In this document: in pieces, positions 1-5,089 of the stretch | Layout of the letters: every line of letters starts with the position of its first letter | Numbering within the stretch: the first letter of the stretch is position 1 | Notes under the pieces: model-generated | What the model saw: the letters and a program-made list of their open reading frames with translations, nothing else | Told to the model about the DNA's origin: nothing | Database searches by the model: none | From: Pseudomonadota bacterium | GTDB taxonomy: Bacteria > Pseudomonadota > Gammaproteobacteria > Burkholderiales > Burkholderiaceae_C | Assembly (NCBI GenBank): GCA_030918015.1 | Contig: JAUPTP010000115.1 | Coordinates: forward strand, 1 to 7,100 | DNA: 7,100 bases | Reading direction: 5' to 3' | Position numbers and translations under genes: made by a program

Positions 1-1
1 C

Positions 2-208
2 ACCACGGTGCTGCGGCTGTCGCTGGCCGAGGCCTCGGCCAAGGTGCGCACCGGCGGCCCCAAGGACGACGACGAGGACCTGGCCTGGCCGACCTGGGCC
101 GGCGTCGTGCCGCTGTCGCTGCAGGCCGGCGCGCCGCAGGCCGAGCCCGACAGCGCGGTCGACCAGCCCCCGCCGCTGCCCGCCGGCCTGGCATCGTCGG
201 CCGGCTGA
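2..208 (+). CDS. Pyridoxamine 5'-phosphate oxidase-like FMN-binding protein, C-terminal fragment
   Basis: Only the last 68 codons lie in the window; the frame is open from the left edge to a TGA at 206-208. The visible part carries the stretch SAKVRTGGPKDDDEDL, then WPTWAGVVPL, then a proline-rich tail. This 'AKVRTGxPxDDxED...WAGVxPL' ending is what I recognise from the C-terminus of a family of about 200-230-residue PNPOx-like split-barrel flavoproteins. They are cytoplasmic, bind FMN (or a related cofactor), and mostly have no proven substrate. The FMN-binding N-terminal barrel is outside the window, so function cannot be tested here. The peroxidase gene follows on the same strand after about 50 bases and could be co-transcribed. 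The family call rests on one motif region; the exact role is unknown. Confidence 0.72.
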   Translation, partial: TTVLRLSLAEASAKVRTGGPKDDDEDLAWPTWAGVVPLSLQAGAPQAEPDSAVDQPPPLPAGLASSAG

Positions 209-259
209 CCGTCGCCCCTCGGCCGGCAAGGGTGTGCGCCACGGGCGATGATGCGCGCC

Positions 260-760
<501 letters not shown>

Positions 761-796
761 AGCGATGCAGGAATCGCGTCAGCCTGGGCCCGTAGA

Positions 797-825
797 GTGC
801 GGCGCCGGGGCCCTGTGGCCCGCAC
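797..825 (+). promoter_or_regulatory. Possible hairpin in the gap after the peroxidase gene
   Basis: GTGCGG at 797-802 can pair with CCGCAC at 820-825, and GCC at 804-806 with GGC at 817-819, leaving one bulged base at 803. It lies between the peroxidase stop and the ribosome binding site at 840. It has no T-tract after it, so it is not a typical intrinsic terminator; it could be a weak terminator or leader structure. In DNA this GC-rich, such a stem could also be chance. Confidence 0.25.
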
Positions 826-839
826 CGCAAGCACCACAC

Positions 840-844
840 GGAGG
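840..844 (+). promoter_or_regulatory. Ribosome binding site GGAGG
   Basis: GGAGG lies 6 bases before the ATG at 851. It fixes the start of the small membrane protein: the frame stays open upstream to about 797, but that part has no Shine-Dalgarno and lacks membrane-protein composition. Confidence 0.8.
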
Positions 845-850
845 TCGCGC

Positions 851-1255
851 ATGATCATCGTCGACGACAGCCTCGAGGGCCAGCGCCGCACGCTGCACGT
901 CATCTACGCGCTGCATGCCTTCGGCCTGGGCCTGGGCGCCTTCGGAGCGGCCACGGTGGTCGGCTCCTTCCTGTTCGGCTGGCCGTCGATCATCGCGGTG
1001 GTGCTGAGCTACCTGCAGCGCGAGAAGGTCAGCGGCACCTGGATGGCCTCGCATGTGCGCTGGGTGATCGCCACCTTCTGGATCGCGCTGGCCTGGTCGA
1101 TCGCGGTGTCGGTGCTGTCCTTGCTGCTGATGCCCTTGCTGATCGGCTTCGCCACGCTGCCGCTGGGCCTGTTCCTGCTGGGCGTGTGGGCGATCTACCG
1201 CATCGCGCGCGGCTGGCTGCGCCTGCGCGACGGTCAGGACATGCAGCCGGCCTGA
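851..1255 (+). CDS. Small membrane protein of the COG3671/DUF4870-like family
   Basis: A 134-residue inner-membrane protein of unknown function. After a short polar N-terminus it has roughly four hydrophobic segments, at about residues 15-40, 43-56, 70-95 and 96-118. A conserved polar loop, SGTWMASHVRWVIATFW (61-77), follows the second segment, and a basic IYRIARGWLRL stretch (115-125) ends the last one. I recognise the GTWxxSHxRWxIxTFW plus YRIxxGW layout from uncharacterised proteobacterial membrane proteins grouped under COG3671, close to DUF4870. The start is set by the GGAGG at 840-844. It is on the same strand as the peroxidase, 90 bases further on. Its last 22 bases overlap the end of the converging phosphotransferase remnant. 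No catalytic residues are evident, and I assign no function. Confidence 0.85.
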   Translation: MIIVDDSLEGQRRTLHVIYALHAFGLGLGAFGAATVVGSFLFGWPSIIAVVLSYLQREKVSGTWMASHVRWVIATFWIALAWSIAVSVLSLLLMPLLIGFATLPLGLFLLGVWAIYRIARGWLRLRDGQDMQPA

Positions 1256-1631
1256 GCGCGCAGCCACGCCAGCCGCGCGGCCAGACGCTCGCGCCGACCG
1301 GGCCGATCGGGCCCGAGCCACCAGGTCCAGGCCACGATGAAGAGCGCCCGGGCCTCGACGCAGGCCGCCAGCAGCGCCTCGTCCAGCGGCGCCACACCCG
1401 CCTGCCGCCACCCGGCCAGCGCCGCCTCGGCCCAGTGCGCCTCAGGCCCGCCCAGCACCCGGCCCGCGCCGACCAGCCCGGCCAGATCCCACTCGAGCGG
1501 CGCGCGGCAGCCATCTTCCCAGTCGAACCAGATCACCCGGCCGCCCGCCTCGGCGCGGACGTTGTTGACCTGCGCGTCGCCATGCAGCCACTGCACCGGC
1601 GCGGGATGCGCTCGGAGGGGATCTCGCTCAT
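1234..1631 (-). pseudogene. APH-family phosphotransferase remnant lacking the N-lobe
   Basis: The open reading frame from a GTG at 1596 to the TGA at 1236-1234 encodes 120 residues that are clearly the C-terminal half of an aminoglycoside/choline-kinase-like phosphotransferase. HGDAQVNN (residues 5-12) is the catalytic loop with the base Asp7 and Asn12. FDWEDG (24-29) holds the metal-binding Asp25, 13 residues after Asn12 as in APH enzymes. EWDLAGL follows, then a helical tail. The ATP-binding N-lobe and the linker, usually about 150-190 residues before HGD, are absent: the diguanylate cyclase ends at 1664, just upstream. An ATG at 1631, after a promoter-like box, opens a different frame reading MSEIPSERIPR before running into the catalytic region out of frame. 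All its codons from 1631 to about 1602 end in G or C, after which the HGD frame looks coding. This suggests an internal deletion with frame change near 1600. It is unlikely to be an active kinase. The substrate of the intact ancestor is unknown. Confidence 0.75.
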
Positions 1632-1638
1632 GCCGCCA

Positions 1639-1647
1639 GCATATCGG
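1639..1647 (-). promoter_or_regulatory. Promoter-like box before the phosphotransferase remnant
   Basis: On the minus strand this reads CCGATATGC, seven bases before the ATG at 1631. TATGCT at its end resembles a -10 hexamer (four of six matches to TATAAT). The same nine bases occur before the diguanylate cyclase start at 2831-2839. No -35 element is obvious. It is a candidate leaderless-type promoter, on sequence grounds only. Confidence 0.3.
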
Positions 1648-1663
1648 CGCGCGCGCCCGAGGC

Positions 1664-2824
1664 TCAGGTCACGGCGACGACCTCCTGCGTCTCGGCGACC
1701 TCGCCCGCCCAGCGCAGGCAGCCCTTGCCGGCGCGCTTGGCGCAGTACAGCGCCTCGTCGGCCTGGCGCATCAGCGGCGCGCCCTCGCAGCCGTGGCGCG
1801 GACACAGCGCGATGCCCACGCTCAGGCCGACCCGCGCCAGCTGCCCCCCGCCCACATCGAAGGGCTCGCGCACCGCCTGCAGCAGCCGCTCGGCCACCGC
1901 GGCGGCCGCGGCCGGGTCCGCCCCGGGCAGCAGCACGACGAACTCGTCGCCACCGATGCGACACACCGTGTCGTCGCTGCGCAGCAGGGCACGGAAGCGC
2001 CGGGCGGTCTCGGCGAGCAGGCGGTCGCCGGCCTCATGACCGAACTCGTCGTTCACGCGCTTGAAGCCGTCGAGGTCCATGCACAGCAGCGCGAAGGGCA
2101 GCGCCCCGGCCCGGCCGAGCTGCTCCAGGCGCTCGAGCCGCTCGCCGAACTCGCGCCGGTTGGGCAGGCCGGTGAGCGGATCCTGCAGCGACAGGCGGCG
2201 GTTCTCGAACTGCAGCCTCAGCACGCTCAGCAGCATCCGGTGGTTGTGCAGCGCCAGCATCTGGAAGGCCAGCGCGCCGGCCATCACCATCGGCGAGACC
2301 TCCCGCAGGCCCGGCAGCGGCGAATGCCACAGCCCCGCCAGCAACGCCGCCCCCACCAGATGGACCAGCGCGATCGCCAGGCGCGGCAGCGCCACCCAGC
2401 GCGACACCACCTGCGCCAGCAACCCCACCACCAGGAGCGGCGAGAGCACCGTCAGCACCAGGTCGCCGACCTGGATCGAGGCCATCGCCCCGAGCCCCAT
2501 GCCCAGCAGCCGCACGACATTGACCGCCACCTGACAGAGCAGCGGCAACCGCGGCCAGCCCAGGCGCAGCGGCAGGCACACCGCCTCCAGCAGCAGCCAG
2601 GCCAGCGGCCACAGGGCCGTGCCGTGGGTGGCACGCCAGGCCAGCCACGCGATCATCACGGTCCAGAACAGCTCGAAGAGCTGCAGCACCGGCACCTCGC
2701 GCAAGGTCTGCAGCAGCGCGCGCCGCAGCTCGGGCGACTCGTCGGCCAGCGGCCCGAGCAGCCAGCGGCCCGCCGGCCCCGAGAGCCAGGCCGGCCAACG
2801 ATCAGGCGACGGATGCGGCTTCAT
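1664..2824 (-). CDS. Membrane-bound diguanylate cyclase (GGDEF domain)
   Basis: A 386-residue protein that should condense two GTP into cyclic di-GMP at the inner membrane. Residues about 44-191 form a hydrophobic sensor region with roughly six membrane segments that I cannot assign to a named MASE-type domain. A short linker (LRLQFENRRLSLQ) follows. The GGDEF domain starts at DPLTGLPNR (215-223), continues through MDLDGFKRVNDEFGHEAGD with its metal- and nucleotide-binding residues, and reaches a canonical GGDEF at 291-295. An RxxD inhibitory site (RSDD, 282-285) lies exactly five residues before it, so product feedback inhibition is expected. No EAL domain is present. I chose the ATG at 2824; a TTG at 2851 would add nine residues. 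No Shine-Dalgarno precedes 2824, but a promoter-like box does. It follows msrAB on the same strand after 55 bases and may be partly co-transcribed with it. Confidence 0.93.
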   Translation of the reverse strand: MKPHPSPDRWPAWLSGPAGRWLLGPLADESPELRRALLQTLREVPVLQLFELFWTVMIAWLAWRATHGTALWPLAWLLLEAVCLPLRLGWPRLPLLCQVAVNVVRLLGMGLGAMASIQVGDLVLTVLSPLLVVGLLAQVVSRWVALPRLAIALVHLVGAALLAGLWHSPLPGLREVSPMVMAGALAFQMLALHNHRMLLSVLRLQFENRRLSLQDPLTGLPNRREFGERLERLEQLGRAGALPFALLCMDLDGFKRVNDEFGHEAGDRLLAETARRFRALLRSDDTVCRIGGDEFVVLLPGADPAAAAAVAERLLQAVREPFDVGGGQLARVGLSVGIALCPRHGCEGAPLMRQADEALYCAKRAGKGCLRWAGEVAETQEVVAVT

Positions 2825-2830
2825 GGCTGC

Positions 2831-2839
2831 GCATATCGG
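2831..2839 (-). promoter_or_regulatory. Promoter-like box before the diguanylate cyclase
   Basis: The minus strand reads CCGATATGC six bases before the ATG at 2824, identical to the box at 1639-1647. There is no Shine-Dalgarno in between. If GATATG or TATGCG acts as a -10 element, transcription would begin at or next to the ATG. No -35 match is visible, so confidence is low. Confidence 0.3.
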
Positions 2840-2857
2840 AGCGCGGTGCAATCCGCT

Positions 2858-2878
2858 TGAGCGCTCGCGCCACGCTCA
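2858..2878 (-). terminator. Weak inverted repeat just after the msrAB stop
   Basis: TGAGCG and CGCTCA arms of six bases (2858-2863 and 2873-2878) flank a nine-base loop, immediately downstream of the msrAB stop codon at 2882-2880. There is no T-run on either side. It may reduce read-through into the cyclase gene, or be chance in GC-rich DNA. Confidence 0.22.
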
Positions 2879-2879
2879 G

Positions 2880-3848
2880 TCAGTCGTGCGCGCGCTCGAG
2901 CGACAGCGCATTGATGCAGTAGCGCAGCCCCGAGGGCGGCGGACCGTCCGGGAAGACATGGCCGAGATGGCCGTCGCAGACCGCGCAGGTGACCTCGACG
3001 CGCACCATGCCGTGCGACTCGTCGACATGGTAGGCCACCACCCGACCGTCGACCGGCTGGGTGAAGGACGGCCAGCCGGTGCCGCTGTCGAACTTCTCGC
3101 CGGCGTCGAACAGCGGCGTGCCGCAGCAGGCGCACTGGTAGCGCCCGGGCTGGAACAGGCCGCACATCGACGAGCTGAACGGCCGCTCGGTGCCCTTGCG
3201 CCGGGTGACGTGGAACTGCTCGGGCGTCAGGCGCGCCTGCCAGAAGGCCGCATCCTGCTCGACCCGGCGCGGCGGCGTGGCGTTGCCCTGGCGGGCGCGG
3301 CGCAGCACCTCGCGCCAGTCGATCAGCGGCGCCGGCTCGGGCTGGCCCGGCTGCGGCAGGCGCCAGTTCGGCCGCACCCAGTGGCAGGTGTAGCCGCCCG
3401 GGTGATGCTGCAGGTAGTCCTGATGCTCCGGCTCGGCAGGCCAGAAGGGGCCGGCAGCCTTCAGCTCGGTCACCACCGGTCCGGGCCAGCGGCCCGAGGC
3501 GTTCATCTCGGCGATGAGACGCTCGGCGGTCTGGCGCTGCGCCTCGCTCAGCCAGTAGATGCCCGAGCGGTAGGACGGGCCGCGGTCGTTGCCCTGGCGG
3601 TCGGGCGTCGTCGGGTCATGGATCTGGAAGAAGAACTCCAGCAGCGCGCGGTAGCTCAGCCGCGAGGGGTCGGAGACGACCTCGATCGCCTCGGCGTGCG
3701 TGCCGTGGTGGCGGTAGGTGGCGTGGGGCACGTCGCCGCCGCTGTAGCCCACGCGGGTCGAGACGACGCCGGGCAGATGGCGGATCAGCTCCTGCATGCC
3801 CCAGAAGCAGCCGCCGGCAAGGAGGGCGGTTTCGGTGGTCGTGGTCAT
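2880..3848 (-). CDS. msrAB: Bifunctional peptide-methionine sulfoxide reductase MsrA-MsrB fusion
   Basis: A 322-residue repair enzyme that reduces both diastereomers of methionine sulfoxide. The N-terminal MsrA domain (about 6-165) begins with GGCFWG, catalytic Cys14, and has [17 protein letters not shown] (Tyr45, Glu53) and NDRGPSYRS (Asp88, Tyr93). Cys155 in GGYTCHW is the likely resolving cysteine. After a proline-rich linker, the MsrB domain (about 175-320) has two zinc CxxC pairs, Cys239/Cys242 and Cys288/Cys291, then [10 protein letters not shown] and the catalytic Cys311 in RYCINALSL. The usual MsrB resolving cysteine of the SGCGWPSF motif is replaced by Thr257 (SGTGWPSF); Cys229 (SSSMCGLF) might substitute. 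No signal peptide and no PilB-type thioredoxin domain are present, so it is probably cytoplasmic and recycled by thioredoxin. It diverges from the LysR gene across 161 bases. The ATG at 3848 has no clear Shine-Dalgarno but puts the MsrA core at the expected N-terminal position. Confidence 0.96.
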   Translation of the reverse strand: MTTTTETALLAGGCFWGMQELIRHLPGVVSTRVGYSGGDVPHATYRHHGTHAEAIEVVSDPSRLSYRALLEFFFQIHDPTTPDRQGNDRGPSYRSGIYWLSEAQRQTAERLIAEMNASGRWPGPVVTELKAAGPFWPAEPEHQDYLQHHPGGYTCHWVRPNWRLPQPGQPEPAPLIDWREVLRRARQGNATPPRRVEQDAAFWQARLTPEQFHVTRRKGTERPFSSSMCGLFQPGRYQCACCGTPLFDAGEKFDSGTGWPSFTQPVDGRVVAYHVDESHGMVRVEVTCAVCDGHLGHVFPDGPPPSGLRYCINALSLERAHD

Positions 3849-3953
3849 GTCGCGTGTCCAGGCAGAGGAAAGACAGGGCCGCCAGCGTACGCAAACGCGC
3901 CTCCTGATGCGACGCGCCCGCCACGAGACCCGGCCCCGGCCGCGGGAATCGAC

Positions 3954-3972
3954 CGGGCACGGGACATGCCCG
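3954..3972. promoter_or_regulatory. Inverted repeat in the msrAB/LysR divergent gap
   Basis: CGGGCA at 3954-3959 and TGCCCG at 3967-3972 are perfect six-base arms around a seven-base spacer, a 19-base dyad near the LysR end of the divergent intergenic region. LysR-type regulators often bind a dyad in such a gap to repress themselves and act on the divergent gene. It does not show the common T-N11-A order, and GC-rich dyads arise easily here, so it is only a candidate operator. Confidence 0.3.
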
Positions 3973-3997
3973 CTCCCGAGGGCCGACGGCGCCAGCG

Positions 3998-4003
3998 CAC
4001 AAT
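3998..4003 (+). promoter_or_regulatory. Candidate -10 element CACAAT before the LysR gene
   Basis: CACAAT ends six bases before the ATG at 4010. Typical -10 to start-site spacing would place transcription initiation on or beside that ATG. There is no Shine-Dalgarno between them, as expected for a leaderless message. No good -35 hexamer lies 16-18 bases upstream. Confidence 0.35.
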
Positions 4004-4009
4004 CGCGCC

Positions 4010-4900
4010 ATGTCCTCCTCGCCAGCCCGCATCCCGCCGATCCAGTGCCTGCTGACCTTCGAGGCGGTGGCGCGCCTGCGCAGCGCCACGCTGGCGGCCG
4101 ACGAGCTCAGCGTCACGCCCAGCGCGGTCAGCCACCGGCTGCGCCAGCTCGAGGCGCTGGTCGGCCTGAAGCTGTTCAGCCGCCAGGACTTCGGCCTGAC
4201 CACCGAGGGCGCGCACTATCTGGCGCAGGTGCGCATCGGCCTGCAGGCGCTGCGCCAGCTGCCCGGCCACAGCCCGCAGGAGAAGCGCCTGACGCGGCTG
4301 CGGCTGGCGGTGCCGCCGACCTTCTCGCGCCAGATGCTGCTGCCGCGGCTGGCGCTGTTTCGCAACCAGTTCCCGGACGTGGAGCTGTCGATGCAGGTGG
4401 CCATCCCGCTGCTCGATGTCACCGCCGAGGAGGCCGATCTGGAGATCCGCTTCGGCGTCGGTGGCTATGCCGATGTCGAGGAGCTGCGCCTGCTCGATGA
4501 CGAGATCACGCCGGTGTGCAGCCCGGACTACCTGTGCGAGGCCGGCCCCTTCGACGGCTTCGACACGCTCGAGCAGGTGCAGTCCGCGCAGCTCATCCGC
4601 ACGCCGCTCGAGCCCTGGGGCACCTGGTTCCGCCACTGCGGCATCGACCTGCCCGAGCCGGACGCGGGCGCGCAGTTCAACGACGCCGGCCTGGTGTTCG
4701 ACGCCGCGGCCAGCGGCTTCGGCGTGTCGCTGCAGCGCCTGAAGCTGGGCGCGGCCTGGATCGAGAGCGGCCGGGTGGTGCGGCTGTCGCGGCAGTCGGT
4801 GCCCTCGCCCAACAGCCACTTCATCTGCTGGAAGCCCGGCACGCTCAAGCGCTGGGAGTGCGCCGCCTTCGTCGAGTGGCTGCGCGAGGCCCTGCGCTGA
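4010..4900 (+). CDS. LysR-type transcriptional regulator (GcvA-like)
   Basis: A 296-residue DNA-binding regulator of standard family length. The winged helix-turn-helix spans about residues 8-68; [19 protein letters not shown] then [17 protein letters not shown] give the helices, and [15 protein letters not shown] the wing. The wing looks short and less basic than in GcvA itself. A linker helix leads into the periplasmic-binding-protein-like effector domain from about 93 ([19 protein letters not shown]) to the C-terminus, with the ADLEIRFG strand typical of the GcvA group. The effector is unknown. It diverges from msrAB and lies 189 bases upstream of the permease on the same strand, so either could be its target. 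No Shine-Dalgarno precedes the ATG at 4010; alignment of the first helix with family members supports this start. Confidence 0.94.
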   Translation: MSSSPARIPPIQCLLTFEAVARLRSATLAADELSVTPSAVSHRLRQLEALVGLKLFSRQDFGLTTEGAHYLAQVRIGLQALRQLPGHSPQEKRLTRLRLAVPPTFSRQMLLPRLALFRNQFPDVELSMQVAIPLLDVTAEEADLEIRFGVGGYADVEELRLLDDEITPVCSPDYLCEAGPFDGFDTLEQVQSAQLIRTPLEPWGTWFRHCGIDLPEPDAGAQFNDAGLVFDAAASGFGVSLQRLKLGAAWIESGRVVRLSRQSVPSPNSHFICWKPGTLKRWECAAFVEWLREALR

Positions 4901-4929
4901 AGCCCACCCTCCCGAACATCACGTAGACA

Positions 4930-4944
4930 GCACCACTTAGGTGC
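4930..4944 (+). promoter_or_regulatory. Short hairpin or dyad after the LysR gene
   Basis: GCACC at 4930-4934 and GGTGC at 4940-4944 flank the loop ACTTA. It lies 30 bases after the LysR stop. There is no T-tract, so it would be a weak terminator at best; as DNA it could instead be a protein-binding dyad upstream of the permease. Confidence 0.25.
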
Positions 4945-4966
4945 CAACCCTGTGACCGTGCGCGGA

Positions 4967-4993
4967 CTGAAATTTCATCAATCCGCGCTGAAA
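4967..4993 (+). promoter_or_regulatory. Candidate LysR operator upstream of the permease
   Basis: This stretch is strikingly AT-rich for the window. It contains the perfect ten-base palindrome TGAAATTTCA (4968-4977), and CTGAAA occurs twice, at 4967-4972 and 4988-4993, 21 bases or two helical turns apart. A TAGATT hexamer at 5026-5031 could be a -10 element, with no recognisable -35. It would put the palindrome near -65, where LysR proteins commonly bind to activate. The layout suggests regulator-dependent transcription of the permease; this is inference. Confidence 0.4.
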
Positions 4994-5075
4994 CAACCCT
5001 CAGTCAGCCCCGCCCCGCCCGTCGATAGATTCCGCGCCAGCCGATTTTTTCCCCAACTCTCTTCGCTCGCGCGCC

Positions 5076-5080
5076 AAGGA
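5076..5080 (+). promoter_or_regulatory. Ribosome binding site AAGGA
   Basis: AAGGA lies nine bases before the ATG at 5090 and decides the permease start. The frame is open back to a GTG at 4952, but that extension would translate the putative operator and has no counterpart in the family. Confidence 0.75.
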
Positions 5081-5089
5081 CTCACCGAC

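Noticed and set aside
197..228. Two copies of TCGGCCGGC around the end of the flavoprotein gene.
   Set aside because: GGCCGGC-type words are very common in DNA of this composition. The first copy lies in coding sequence, and no larger repeat or stem is supported.
1255..1596. An antibiotic-resistance aminoglycoside kinase.
   Set aside because: Only generic APH-fold catalytic motifs are visible, the ATP-binding lobe is missing, and nothing mobile surrounds it. Broad APH/choline-kinase-like families share these motifs, so a resistance role is unsupported.
1337..2860. A 507-codon open frame on the plus strand opposite the diguanylate cyclase.
   Set aside because: It is codon-aligned with the cyclase and its product is a low-complexity Gln/Arg/His/Pro mix. 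The minus-strand protein has an intact GGDEF domain.
2619..4055. A 478-codon plus-strand open frame across the msrAB gene.
   Set aside because: It runs antisense to a complete MsrA-MsrB protein, and its translation is Arg/Ala/Gly-rich with no family features.
3845..4819. A 324-codon minus-strand open frame opposite the LysR gene.
   Set aside because: It is another codon-aligned antisense shadow with compositionally biased sequence and no recognisable domain.
5041..5050. A run of six T at 5045-5050, suggesting an intrinsic terminator after the LysR gene.
   Set aside because: No stable GC stem immediately precedes it; the nearby hairpin at 4930-4944 is 100 bases upstream.
4952..5089. A GTG start giving the permease 46 extra residues.
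   Set aside because: The extension lacks a ribosome site, would cover the putative operator, and has no counterpart in LldP or GlcA. The ATG at 5090 has AAGGA nine bases upstream and matches the LldP N-terminus.
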